NCBI RefSeq assembly: GCF_943846705.1 | Contig: NZ_OX044366.1 | Location: 2,604,001-2,668,000, forward strand | DNA from: an uncultured Pseudomonas sp. | GTDB lineage: Bacteria > Pseudomonadota > Gammaproteobacteria > Pseudomonadales > Pseudomonadaceae | Length of the DNA stretch: 64,000 nucleotides | Direction of reading: 5' to 3' | Shown here: in pieces, positions 33,654-42,707 of the stretch | Position numbering within the stretch: the first letter of the stretch is position 1 | Layout: every line of letters begins with the position of its first letter | Made by a program: the position numbers and the translations under genes | Notes under the pieces: model-generated | Told to the model about the DNA's origin: nothing | The model's database searches: none | Seen by the model: only the letters and a program-made list of their open reading frames with translations

Positions 33654-33932
33654 ATGAAGATAATATTGAGAGCGGGGGCGATATGCTACCAACTCTCATC
33701 ACTTTTCGGCCTCATAAAAAGAATTGAAAGCCTTAAAGTTCAGTTTCATGATTTTGTTGATGACGCCATTGAAAAAAGAAACGAACTAAGATGCTTACTT
33801 CAGTGCACACATTTTGAGACATGGAACTACGAAATTTTTTGGGGAACTGGAAAGCCAAAAGCGCTTCCCTATAATGAAAAGAGTATTTGGAACTCAGGGC
33901 TGTTTTTATGGAGGCTATCGTTAAAACGATAG
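33654..33932 (+). CDS. Small hypothetical protein, possibly truncated
   Basis: A 92-residue frame beginning MKIILRAGAICYQLSSLFGL with an Arg/Lys-rich N-terminus like that of many membrane-proximal sugar acetyltransferases, followed by VDDAIEKRNELRCLLQC and a C-terminus without repeats. No complete domain is visible. It could be the N-terminal piece of an acyltransferase broken by a frameshift. No strong ribosome site. Its last codons form an 18-base palindrome that ends where the flippase starts. Confidence 0.35.
   Translation: MKIILRAGAICYQLSSLFGLIKRIESLKVQFHDFVDDAIEKRNELRCLLQCTHFETWNYEIFWGTGKPKALPYNEKSIWNSGLFLWRLSLKR
33915..33932. promoter_or_regulatory. 18-base palindrome directly before the wzx start
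   Basis: CTATCGTT-AA-AACGATAG, two 8-base perfect arms, ending on the base before the TTG start of wzx. In RNA it would fold over the translation start region; it could equally be a protein-binding site. No T-run, so not a terminator. Confidence 0.45.
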
Positions 33933-35393
33933 TTGAAGACCTTGACATTTAAGCGTGATTTATTGGTCATAAGCTTCGGGCGCATCGCAACAACCGTGAT
34001 AGCGCTCGTATCGATCCGTGCAGTGACGTCCTTTCTCACCCCCGAGAAGTATGGGGAGCTGGCGATTCTGATAACCGTGCAAATGTTTTGCGGTCTTATC
34101 CTCATCAATCCTGTCGGCCAGCATATAAGCCTGCATATACATGTTTGGTGGGATGATGGAACGCTGATTCGCAGGCTGAAATCCTACAGCGGTTACATCA
34201 TTCTAGTCTCTGCGTTAGGAGCTTTTGTAGCCTTAGGCGTAACGAATCCGGCATCAACTATGGGCGCTATTTCCATCATGGTCGTTGTCTTTGTAATGGT
34301 TGCAGCCAGCACATGGAATTCCACGTTTATTCCAGCGTTGAATATGCTCGGTTTTCGTGCGTCGTCCGTAAGTTGCTCCGTAGTCTCATCGATAGCTGCT
34401 CTGATTGCTTCGATACTGTTTGTTACGCTGTGGGGCTCGGCGATTGCCTGGTTCGCAGGCCAGGCCTTGGGAATGCTGGTCGGAGCCGTTAGTGCTCGAT
34501 ATTACTTCAAATTCCGCATTTCCTCGCCTATTTACAGCCAATCGCGTCTACCGTTGCTCGACAAAAAGACGGTCCTTGCATACTGCTTGCCATTGTCATT
34601 GGCTACAGGTCTGATGTGGATACAACTCAGCGGCTACCGTTTCGCAATTGAGCATTATTGGGGACTAGCCCAACTCGGTTTTTTTGTGGTGGGGTTGCAA
34701 TTGGCAGGGCAGATTTGGGCTTTGGCAGAGTCGCTTGCTATGCAGTTCTTGTATCCTTTCTTCTTTCGCCGTGTGAGCGAAAAGTCGAACAATACTGAGG
34801 TCGAACTCGCTGTTTCTGATCTTTTAAATACGCTGGTGCCGGTCTATTTACTTCTAGCTGGACTGACAATTCTGGCAGCGCCTTATCTGCTTAAAATACT
34901 GGTTGCCCCCGAGTACAGCAATGCATGGGGATTTATAGTTATGGGTGCTGTGGTTGAGCTGTGTCGCGCGCTGGGCAATGTGCTGAGCAATGCCGCACAC
35001 ATCAAAAGAAAAACCACTTCATTGGCGTTACCTTACGCGACAGGCGCCACTGTAATTTTGCTGTTTATTGTGTCTGCCGGTGAGTTAAAAGCAGACATCA
35101 GTTACGCCGGTCTTGCGTTGATTTCAGGCGCGGTGACAATGCTTACAGCTATGTCGATAAATATGTACAAACAAGTAAGGTTTAAACTAGACAGCCTGCG
35201 CTGTTCAAGTGCATTGGTACTTATGATAGGCATGGCAAGTCTCGTTATGTACTTACCTCCAGCAACGGATTGGTTAATGGCCATCTGTTATCTTTTTATA
35301 CTATCAACCTTAGTCGCAGTGATTCTCTTCCTTATGCTATGGAATAACCCTGCCACTGTCAGACTGCTCAATGTGCAACTAAGGAACAGTTAA
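33933..35393 (+). CDS. wzx: O-antigen flippase (Wzx), polysaccharide transporter family
   Basis: A 486-residue integral membrane protein with about 12-14 hydrophobic segments, opening with VISFGRIATTVIALVSIRAV and TPEKYGELAILITV as in the PST/MATE-fold flippases. It should move the undecaprenyl-linked O-unit across the inner membrane. A stop codon (TAG 33930) lies immediately upstream, and the first in-frame ATG lies about 50 codons inside, within conserved sequence. The start is therefore TTG at 33933 (or TTG 33942). One base separates it from the GT11 gene. Confidence 0.85.
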   Translation: MKTLTFKRDLLVISFGRIATTVIALVSIRAVTSFLTPEKYGELAILITVQMFCGLILINPVGQHISLHIHVWWDDGTLIRRLKSYSGYIILVSALGAFVALGVTNPASTMGAISIMVVVFVMVAASTWNSTFIPALNMLGFRASSVSCSVVSSIAALIASILFVTLWGSAIAWFAGQALGMLVGAVSARYYFKFRISSPIYSQSRLPLLDKKTVLAYCLPLSLATGLMWIQLSGYRFAIEHYWGLAQLGFFVVGLQLAGQIWALAESLAMQFLYPFFFRRVSEKSNNTEVELAVSDLLNTLVPVYLLLAGLTILAAPYLLKILVAPEYSNAWGFIVMGAVVELCRALGNVLSNAAHIKRKTTSLALPYATGATVILLFIVSAGELKADISYAGLALISGAVTMLTAMSINMYKQVRFKLDSLRCSSALVLMIGMASLVMYLPPATDWLMAICYLFILSTLVAVILFLMLWNNPATVRLLNVQLRNS

Positions 35394-35394
35394 G

Positions 35395-36261
35395 ATGGTT
35401 ATCGCACACCTTATTGGCGGTTTAGGCAATCAAATGTTTCAATATGCCGCTGCCCGGGCCCTTTCCTCCGCAAAAAAAGAGACACTGCTGCTCGATACTT
35501 CGTCCTTCGCATCATACACCCTGCATCAGGGATTCGAACTGAGCAAGCTATTTGCCGGCGAAATATGTATTGCCCGCGACACAGATGTTAAACATGTTCT
35601 CGGTTGGCAAACAGCTCCCCGGATTCGAAACTACTTACATCGCCCTAAGCTCGCCTGGCTGCGCAAAGCCAGCTTAATCATAGAACCATCTTTTCATTAT
35701 TGGAGTGGCCTGCAAAGAGCTCCAGACGATTGTTACTTGATGGGCTACTGGCAGAGTGAACGTTATTTTTTTGACGTGGCGGAAGAGGTTCGAAAGGATT
35801 TTACTTTCAAGCTCGACATGAGCCCACAGAATATTGAAACTGCAGATAAAATACGAAATACCAATGCAGTTAGCCTGCATGTGAGGCGGGGGGACTATGT
35901 TAATAACTCAGTCTATGCAACTTGCACGCGGGACTATTATCGAACCGCTATCCTGCACCTGTCGAAACACGTCAACGCCCCCACATTCTTTGTTTTTTCT
36001 GATGATATCGACTGGGTAAAAAACAACCTGGATATAGACTTCCCGCTTCACTATGTGAACCATAACAAGGGCAGTGAAAGCTATAACGATATGCGCCTCA
36101 TGAGTATGTGCCAGCATAATATTATCGCAAATAGTTCGTTTAGCTGGTGGGGCGCATGGCTCAACCCTAGCGCGGATAAAGTCGTTGTCGCACCAAAAAA
36201 ATGGTTTATTAATAATACAAATGTGAACGATTTGTTCCCCTCTGCATGGGTGACGCTATGA
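35395..36261 (+). CDS. Alpha-1,2-fucosyl/colitosyltransferase, family GT11
   Basis: A 288-residue transferase of family GT11 with GGLGNQMFQYAAARAL at the start, the GDP-sugar binding motif SLHVRRGDYVNN near 160-171 and IIANSSFSWWGAWLN near the end. GT11 enzymes use GDP-L-fucose; GDP-L-colitose is its 3-deoxy analogue, and in E. coli O55 the GT11 enzyme WbgN is thought to add colitose. Since the locus makes GDP-colitose and has no separate fucose synthase, colitose alpha-1,2 transfer is the likely reaction (inference). Overlaps the following epimerase by four bases. Confidence 0.88.
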   Translation: MVIAHLIGGLGNQMFQYAAARALSSAKKETLLLDTSSFASYTLHQGFELSKLFAGEICIARDTDVKHVLGWQTAPRIRNYLHRPKLAWLRKASLIIEPSFHYWSGLQRAPDDCYLMGYWQSERYFFDVAEEVRKDFTFKLDMSPQNIETADKIRNTNAVSLHVRRGDYVNNSVYATCTRDYYRTAILHLSKHVNAPTFFVFSDDIDWVKNNLDIDFPLHYVNHNKGSESYNDMRLMSMCQHNIIANSSFSWWGAWLNPSADKVVVAPKKWFINNTNVNDLFPSAWVTL

Positions 36262-37214
36262 ATGTCCAGACCCCCTCAAAAATCGGCACGCTGGTCATCG
36301 GCGGAGGTGGATATATTGGAGCTTTTCTCGTACCTCAGCTAATCGCGTCCGGCAGGCGGGTCACTGTCTTGGGGCGGAGTCCACAACCGCGGTTCCCCCT
36401 CCCGGTTGAAGCGAAATATATGAGCGGCGATTTTGCACAACAAGAGCTGATTTGCAGCTTGCTGGATACTCATCAGGAGGTGATTCAACTCGCCTACGCA
36501 ACAGTGCCGAACACATCATTCGAGAACCCGCTTGCTGACTTGCAGCAGAACCTGCCTGCGGCAGTACAACTATTTACCGAGGTCGCACTACGCAATCGGA
36601 AATTGGTGTTGATCTCATCAGGTGGCACAGTTTATGGCGAAGCATTCACATTACCCATAGACGAAACACATCCGACTAAACCGATATCTCCTTACGGTGT
36701 TACTAAGCTCACACTGGAGTGCTACGCGTATCTTTACGCAAAGACGCATGGACTACAATTTATTTGCGTCCGCCCAGCCAATGCCTATGGCGTGGGCCAG
36801 CGCCCGTTTATTGGGCAAGGTTTCATCGCAACCGCAATAGCCTCTTCAATCAAAAAAATACCGATCAAAATATTTGGGGAAACAGGCTCAATCCGTGATT
36901 ACCTTAATATCAGTGACGTTGCTTCCGGCATTGTTCATGCTTTGAAATATGGAAGGTTTTCCGAAACATACAACCTCGGTTCATCGGTCGGCCTGAGCAA
37001 CCTTGACGTGATTAATGCGATTACTCCGTTGATGCACGATATCGGGTGCAGTGTTAGTTCTGAGCATCTTCCTGAACGTGCATTCGATGTAAGGGCTAAC
37101 GTTCTGGACGCGTCAAAACTTAAAAAAGATACAGGGTGGTACCCCCTGGTAAGTTTCAACGACGGTTTGTCGGCAACACGGGACTGGCTCTGGAGCAACA
37201 AGCGTGACTTCTAA
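36258..37214 (+). CDS. NAD-dependent sugar nucleotide epimerase/dehydratase
   Basis: A 318-residue extended SDR with the Rossmann motif IGGGGYIGAFL, SSGGTVYGE, and the Tyr-x-x-x-Lys pair in SPYGVTKLTLE. The layout is that of GalE-type 4-epimerases or 4-reductases; the substrate cannot be fixed. ATG 36258 overlaps the GT11 stop (ATGA). In this place it probably supplies a UDP-hexose for one of the three non-assigned transferases. Confidence 0.8.
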   Translation: MNVQTPSKIGTLVIGGGGYIGAFLVPQLIASGRRVTVLGRSPQPRFPLPVEAKYMSGDFAQQELICSLLDTHQEVIQLAYATVPNTSFENPLADLQQNLPAAVQLFTEVALRNRKLVLISSGGTVYGEAFTLPIDETHPTKPISPYGVTKLTLECYAYLYAKTHGLQFICVRPANAYGVGQRPFIGQGFIATAIASSIKKIPIKIFGETGSIRDYLNISDVASGIVHALKYGRFSETYNLGSSVGLSNLDVINAITPLMHDIGCSVSSEHLPERAFDVRANVLDASKLKKDTGWYPLVSFNDGLSATRDWLWSNKRDF

Positions 37215-38265
37215 CACCTTCATTAGCACGCCGCTCATTTCGGTAGTTTTGCCTATTTACAACGCTGGCGCATACCTTTCGGAAGCGCTTGACTCCATCC
37301 TCAATCAAACGGTTAACGACTTTGAGGTGATAGCGGTTGATGATGGATCGACAGACAGTTCTTTATCTGTTCTTCAGCAGTACGAAAAAAAGGATTCTCG
37401 CATCAAAGTTGTCACTCGTGCGAACAAGGGGTTGGCCAATACGCTCAACGAGGCTCTTACCCTCGCGACAGGCGAGTGGATTGCACGAATGGATCAAGAC
37501 GACATAGCGCATCCACACCGATTTGAAAAGCAGCTGGCCTACTTGAAATCCTCCGGGGCTGATATGGTCGGGAGCTGGGTTAAACGCTTCGGCGCTGGAG
37601 ACAGGCGAATTGTTAAACTACCTGAATCTGACAATGCAATCAAAATGGCATTACTGTTTGGATCTCCTTTTGCGCACCCAGCCGTCATGATGCGCGCCGC
37701 GCTGGTAAAAGAGCTACGCTATCAACCCCGCTGGGACAAAGCCGAGGATTACGACCTTTGGGTTCGGGCGGCTATTGCCGGTTGGAAAATGGCAAACGTT
37801 CCGGAAGTTTTACTTCAATATCGAGTGCATGGAGCACAGATATCCACAGCTGCATCGAACAGACAAATGCAACTATCTCAAGGCATCAGAAAAACATATT
37901 GGAATTATGTTTTTGGCTTATGGGGGAAAGATAAATCGTGTATCGATTCTGTATTGAATGCCCGAGCAGTTGCTGTCAAAGTCAATATTGAAGAAATAGA
38001 ATCAGCGTTGTCCGAGGTGCTTCTGCATTGTCAGGGGGAGGCTCGAGAGGTTGTTATTAGCCATGCTCTGAAAATATACTTTAGAGTCGCAGCAGATTGC
38101 CCTAGCATTGTTTCGAAATGGACCAGGCTGAGTAGCAAGTTCTCAACCCCGCCCCGGCTGAAAACTAAAATAATGCTAGGAGGGTTACGCTTATTTAGAA
38201 TTAGGCCGGAAAGCAATTTTTTTATTGGCATCAGAGCCGCGTTAGTCTTTTTTCAGGCTCGGTAA
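37204..38265 (+). CDS. Glycosyltransferase family 2
   Basis: A 353-residue inverting GT-A transferase: VVLPIYNAGAYLSEALDSIL, VDDGSTDSS, MDQDDIAHPHR (metal-binding DxD) and AEDYDLWVRAA, followed by a variable C-terminal part of ~120 residues. GTG start at 37204, 11 bases inside the previous gene. Donor unknown. Confidence 0.85.
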   Translation: MTSNTFISTPLISVVLPIYNAGAYLSEALDSILNQTVNDFEVIAVDDGSTDSSLSVLQQYEKKDSRIKVVTRANKGLANTLNEALTLATGEWIARMDQDDIAHPHRFEKQLAYLKSSGADMVGSWVKRFGAGDRRIVKLPESDNAIKMALLFGSPFAHPAVMMRAALVKELRYQPRWDKAEDYDLWVRAAIAGWKMANVPEVLLQYRVHGAQISTAASNRQMQLSQGIRKTYWNYVFGLWGKDKSCIDSVLNARAVAVKVNIEEIESALSEVLLHCQGEAREVVISHALKIYFRVAADCPSIVSKWTRLSSKFSTPPRLKTKIMLGGLRLFRIRPESNFFIGIRAALVFFQAR

Positions 38266-38343
38266 GCGGTTGCACTGGATTGCTCCCGGTTTAACACTCA
38301 CAAATAATGAGGCCCAGTCCTCAATTTTATTTTTGGTATAAGA

Positions 38344-39816
38344 ATGGACGCATTAAGTAGAACCACAACGCTCAACCCGCAACTAAAACAGATAGCACTC
38401 ATTTTGTCTTTATCTTGCTGGTCCATTATTTTTGTTGTCGGGGCTTTTTTGTATCAAGGCTCTTGGTATGTCTACAGTTCTTTTTCTTTCATTTATCTGG
38501 CTTTGTTGGTGTCTGGGGTTTTTATAAAAGTAACATATGGGTATACTTTTTTAACGATAATTCTTTGGCTTGGTTTCTGGTTAAAAACAGTAGTCCATCT
38601 GATTTTTGACTATCCTTTTGTCGAGCCGACTGGGCTGTTTAACGGTAGCGGACCGGAATGGGATCATGTGTTCATTGTGGCGAGCTTAGGTGCGCTAGGT
38701 GTCATTATCGCTCGATTAATATATGGCTGCGTTTTCGGCAAACAGTCAACAATGAGAAGCGATACGCCGATTCTACCTCCAGGCTGGTACAGCCGCTATA
38801 GGGTTTATCTGTGGTGTGCTCTGGCTTCATGCATCATTATTTTCGCTGCGCTAAATTTATTTTTTTCATTCCAGCAAATTGGCTTGGTCCCTAAAACAAT
38901 AATATGGCCTCTCAATGCTCTATTTTATTGGTTGCTGTCTACCGGTTTTGCAATGGTTGTAGCTACGCTTTTATGGTGGGAGTTCTGCTCAAATAACAAC
39001 AATATAAACACTATTTATTTTCTACTTCTTGAGGGGGTGGCTGCTTCTGTCTCGCTTCTCAGTAGAGGCTTATATATCTTCCATTTCGTACCGTTGTTTT
39101 TTGCCTTGTTATTAAATCGAAAGCGCTTAAGCGGTGTGGACATCAAGTGGACTGGTATATTGCTTGCTTCTTTCCTCTTGACGTTTTTGGTATGCTACCC
39201 TCTCGTAAATTCGATACGTGATTACCATTATTCTGGAGTTCCTTTAACCATGCCTTTGAATAATGCCGAGTCATGGTCCGATGATGAATCCATGTTAGTG
39301 AAGGGGTTCACGAAATTTGCAATGTTTTCCGTAGACCGCTGGGTTGGTCTGGAAGGGTTAATGGCTACATCAGCATACCCAGACAAAAATATTTCTCTTT
39401 TTATATCTGCGGCCACGGAAAAAGCTGTAATAGGTAAGGCATCTATATTTCAAGATGTTGCGCTATCGCATTACAGATTTATGGACCTTAGCAAATTTGT
39501 ATTTGCAAGCCTGCCCGGACCGATTTCATTTTTCTATTTCTCAAACAGTTTGTGGTTCGTGTTTATAGGTATGGGTGTATTGACATTGTTAGTATTAGCC
39601 AGCGAGATTTTAATCTATAGGCTCTTGCTAAACCCATTATTGGCTGCGCTATGGGGTAGCATACTTGCAACTTCTTTCGCGCAAATGGGTATAAATGTTC
39701 CTGGGCTTATATTTTTCTTGTTTCTCTGCTTTATAGGTTTTTTGACTTTGTATTTAATTCAATGTTCTTTTTTCGTAACTACGCTATTTGCCGGAAAATT
39801 TAAGAAATTACAGTAG
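38344..39816 (+). CDS. wzy: O-antigen polymerase (Wzy)-like membrane protein
   Basis: A 490-residue protein with about eleven to twelve hydrophobic segments and a larger outside loop near residues 295-365 (from NSIRDYHYSG to about ATEKAVIG). The pattern, poor conservation, and place between transferase genes fit Wzy, which joins O-units in the periplasm; Wzx is already assigned to another gene. Very AT-rich. The name rests on topology and context, not on a signature motif. Confidence 0.75.
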   Translation: MDALSRTTTLNPQLKQIALILSLSCWSIIFVVGAFLYQGSWYVYSSFSFIYLALLVSGVFIKVTYGYTFLTIILWLGFWLKTVVHLIFDYPFVEPTGLFNGSGPEWDHVFIVASLGALGVIIARLIYGCVFGKQSTMRSDTPILPPGWYSRYRVYLWCALASCIIIFAALNLFFSFQQIGLVPKTIIWPLNALFYWLLSTGFAMVVATLLWWEFCSNNNNINTIYFLLLEGVAASVSLLSRGLYIFHFVPLFFALLLNRKRLSGVDIKWTGILLASFLLTFLVCYPLVNSIRDYHYSGVPLTMPLNNAESWSDDESMLVKGFTKFAMFSVDRWVGLEGLMATSAYPDKNISLFISAATEKAVIGKASIFQDVALSHYRFMDLSKFVFASLPGPISFFYFSNSLWFVFIGMGVLTLLVLASEILIYRLLLNPLLAALWGSILATSFAQMGINVPGLIFFLFLCFIGFLTLYLIQCSFFVTTLFAGKFKKLQ

Positions 39817-39824
39817 GTGCCCAA

Positions 39825-41006
39825 TTGGACAAGGTAAAGATACTTACATTTTCTGTCTACTACCTGCCCGGATACAAAGGCGGTGGCCCGGTAAGAACCA
39901 TTGAGAACATGGTGTCGCACCTTGATCAGGAAATCGAGTTCTGGATTGTCACCCGTGATCGTGACTTGGGTGACACAGTCCCCTACCCGGCTATCAAACG
40001 AGGTATATGGCAAAAGGTAGGAGGCGCATACGTTTATTACCTTCCCGCTGAAGCTGTAAACTTCACGGCGGTAGGTGATTTAATAAATAACACGCCCCAC
40101 GACATTGTTTACCTGAATAGTTTCTTTGACCCTGTATTTACAATTTACCCACTGTTGCATCGTTTTTTTGGAAAATTGAAAAAAAAACCATTTTTACTTG
40201 CTCCGCGGGGAGAGTTCGCGATTGCAGCGCTCACCCTGAAAAAATTCAAAAAAACGTGCTATCTCATTGCAAGCCGGTTGCTGTGCCTGACAAAAAATGT
40301 GGTGTTTCAGGCATCCAGCGAATATGAGCAAAGCGACATCCAGCGCGCATTGGGTGTCAACATAACCTCGATAATGATTGCCCCAGATCTGCCAAGCCAC
40401 CACAGTAATGTGTCTTTGGGATTATCCGCATTTGATCTTACGGAGAGAGAAACATTGCGCGTGATCTTTCTGTCAAGAATATCGCCCATGAAAAATCTTG
40501 ACTTTGCTATTAGGGCATTAATGTCCGTTACTTCTCGGGTTGATTTTGATATATATGGGCCTAAAGAGGATGATTCTTATTGGGTTCTGTGTGAAAAGTT
40601 ACTTAATCAACTTCCTGAGCATGTTACATACAACTACTGTGGGAATGTACTGCCGCATGATGTAAAGAATATATTCTCTAAGTATGATCTGTTTTTATTC
40701 CCTACTCGTGGTGAAAACTATGGACATGTCATCGCTGAGAGTATCAGTGCGGGCACTCCAGTTTTGTTAAGTGATCGTACTCCTTGGCGGACGCTTGAAG
40801 AGGATGATCTGGGGTGGGTATTGCCGTTGGAAACTCCCCAATCCTTCGCAGAAAAGATTGACTTTTTTTCAGGTTTGTCTATTCAGCGTCGTCATGCTAA
40901 GCGTCGCCATATACTTGAATACGCTAAATCGAAACTTTGCGATCCTGAATCGGTAAGTAAGAGTCGTGATCTCTTTATCGCCTTGGCGGAAAACCGAAAG
41001 CAATAA
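39825..41006 (+). CDS. Glycosyltransferase family 4
   Basis: A 393-residue GT-B transferase. The N-terminal domain has GYKGGGPVRTIENMV (acceptor side) and LLAPRGEFAIAAL. The C-terminal domain has LSRISPMKNLDFAI and the donor-binding segment FPTRGENYGHVIAESISAG (E-x7-E type). The start is TTG 39825, six bases after AGGTG, as no ATG lies near. It is the last gene of the AT-rich module. Confidence 0.85.
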   Translation: MDKVKILTFSVYYLPGYKGGGPVRTIENMVSHLDQEIEFWIVTRDRDLGDTVPYPAIKRGIWQKVGGAYVYYLPAEAVNFTAVGDLINNTPHDIVYLNSFFDPVFTIYPLLHRFFGKLKKKPFLLAPRGEFAIAALTLKKFKKTCYLIASRLLCLTKNVVFQASSEYEQSDIQRALGVNITSIMIAPDLPSHHSNVSLGLSAFDLTERETLRVIFLSRISPMKNLDFAIRALMSVTSRVDFDIYGPKEDDSYWVLCEKLLNQLPEHVTYNYCGNVLPHDVKNIFSKYDLFLFPTRGENYGHVIAESISAGTPVLLSDRTPWRTLEEDDLGWVLPLETPQSFAEKIDFFSGLSIQRRHAKRRHILEYAKSKLCDPESVSKSRDLFIALAENRKQ

Positions 41007-41666
41007 CCCAGGTGCGCGTTCCATAGTTATTACCTCCGGCAGGTGAAGTTTTGCGTTTTACACTGGCAGTGTTTTTCTGCACTTCCATGTCGGCAACGCT
41101 TCGTAATTTTCTACGCTGTTGGTTTTAGTCAGGCGTTCGAGGATGTGACGCAGTTAAGCGTGCAGCTTTTGGTTATTAGTCTTGACAGTTGAAGTCAGGC
41201 TTTAACGTTGGGCGCGGGCAGCCGGAGCAGCTTGGCTGCCCGCGCGATGAATAAGATGCACATGCTGGGTCGTACACTGCGACCTTGATATCCAGATCAA
41301 CCAAGGCCGCCAGACCATTGAAGAACTGAACTCCGATCCAGTTGAAATAGCTGGAAAGCCCTGGTTTAGCGTTGTGTTTGGTCTTGTATGGAGTGCTGAG
41401 TATATTTATTGCGTTGATCTGCTTGATGTTAATAGCGCTGATGGCCACAATTGCATGGCTTGTCAAAAATTTTTTATGGCTATCGACTCTGGGGCGGGTG
41501 CTTTTCGAGAGGGTCATTTTTTGCAAGGGTGCCCACTTGTGCAGTCTGCTTTGAGGTTCTTGTATTGATGTTTTTTATTTTAATTAGTATGTTTTCGTAA
41601 GTATTCTCGGCGTAAAATTAAATACTATTGTGCTGTCAAGAAAAATATAAGTGTTTGTGAGGGTGT
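41007..41666. other. 660-base module junction, no gene recognised
   Basis: It separates the colitose module from the O11-like module. It contains a GC-rich hairpin (41212-41245) within otherwise mixed sequence. A 116-codon minus frame (41176-41526) has a Cys/Pro-rich end that looks non-coding. Composition and lack of frames suggest remnant DNA, possibly from an insertion element. The promoter for wbjB probably lies in the AT-rich last 100 bases. Confidence 0.5.
41212..41245. repeat. GC-rich 12-bp inverted repeat at the module junction
   Basis: Arms GCGCGGGCAGCC and GGCTGCCCGCGC with a 10-base spacer. No T-run follows on the plus strand. It could be a terminator-like hairpin for the upstream module or the inner repeat of a lost mobile element. 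Confidence 0.6.
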
Positions 41667-42704
41667 ATGAGCTTTAAAGGTAAGGTGCTTTTAATTACCG
41701 GCGGTACTGGTTCATTTGGTAATGCTGTTCTTAACCGTTTCCTAGGTGCTGATATTGGCGAAGTCCGTATTTTTAGCCGTGACGAGAAAAAACAAGATGA
41801 CATGCGTAAGCGCTATGCCAGTACGAAGCTTAAATTTTACATCGGCGATGTTCGCGATTATCAGAGCATTTTGAATGCCACTCGTGGTGTTGATTACATC
41901 TTTCATGCAGCTGCGCTCAAGCAAGTGCCGTCTTGTGAGTTCCATCCTATGGAGGCGGTCAAGACTAACGTGCTTGGGACTGAAAATGTGCTCGAGGCTG
42001 CGATTCAGAACGAAGTTAAGCGAGTCGTCTGCCTAAGTACGGACAAGGCCGTTTACCCAATCAATGCGATGGGTATTTCCAAGGCGATGATGGAGAAAGT
42101 TATGGTGGCAAAGTCGCGTAACGTCGATGACAGTAAAACGGTTATCTGCGGTACTCGTTACGGTAATGTCATGGCGTCTCGTGGATCGGTGATCCCACTG
42201 TTTGTCGAGCAGATTCGTGCGGGAACACCGTTGACCCTGACCGACCCTAACATGACCCGTTTTATGATGACGCTGGCCGATGCTGTAGATTTGGTGCAGT
42301 ACGCCTTCGAGCATGGCAATAATGGCGATATGTTCGTACAGAAGGCCCCGGCCGCTACAGTGGAAGTTTTGGCCAAGGCGCTGACTGCACTGGTTGGTAA
42401 GCCTGAACATCCAATTCAAGTGATTGGTACTCGGCATGGTGAGAAGCTCTACGAGGCATTGCTTAGTCGCGAAGAAATGGCCTGTGCCGAGGACCGGGGT
42501 GAGTACTTCCGTGTGCCACCAGACCTACGAGACCTGAATTACTCTAAGTTTGTGGAGCAGGGCGAGGAGAAGATTTCCCGCACAGAAGATTACAACTCCC
42601 ATAACACTGAGCGTTTGGATGTTGAGGGTATGCAGCGCTTGCTCCTTAAGTTGGATTTTATACGCGCCATTCAGCGTGGCGAACACGCTGCTGCTGAGGA
42701 ATAA
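41667..42704 (+). CDS. wbjB: UDP-GlcNAc 4,6-dehydratase/5-epimerase (WbjB, CapE/FnlA type)
   Basis: First enzyme of UDP-L-FucNAc synthesis. A 345-residue short dehydratase with ITGGTGSFGNAVL, the start-proximal FSRDEKKQDDMR, LSTDKAVYPINAMGISK and AAALKQVPSCEFHP. The usual catalytic Tyr is Met in MGISK, as in the FlaA1/CapE group. GAGGGTGT precedes the ATG. Sequence and the order B-C-D-E-F-wbpL-wbpM match the P. aeruginosa O11 locus. The base composition returns to near the genome average here. Confidence 0.92.
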   Translation: MSFKGKVLLITGGTGSFGNAVLNRFLGADIGEVRIFSRDEKKQDDMRKRYASTKLKFYIGDVRDYQSILNATRGVDYIFHAAALKQVPSCEFHPMEAVKTNVLGTENVLEAAIQNEVKRVVCLSTDKAVYPINAMGISKAMMEKVMVAKSRNVDDSKTVICGTRYGNVMASRGSVIPLFVEQIRAGTPLTLTDPNMTRFMMTLADAVDLVQYAFEHGNNGDMFVQKAPAATVEVLAKALTALVGKPEHPIQVIGTRHGEKLYEALLSREEMACAEDRGEYFRVPPDLRDLNYSKFVEQGEEKISRTEDYNSHNTERLDVEGMQRLLLKLDFIRAIQRGEHAAAEE

Positions 42705-42707
42705 GCG

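Noticed and set aside
33406..33654. An 82-codon frame before the small hypothetical gene
   Set aside because: No domain, no ribosome site, composition unlike neighbours; mentioned only in the gap entry.
41176..41526. A 116-codon minus frame in the module junction
   Set aside because: No ribosome site, no family, a Cys/Pro/Ser-rich end arising from the GC-rich hairpin; kept only as part of the gene-free gap.
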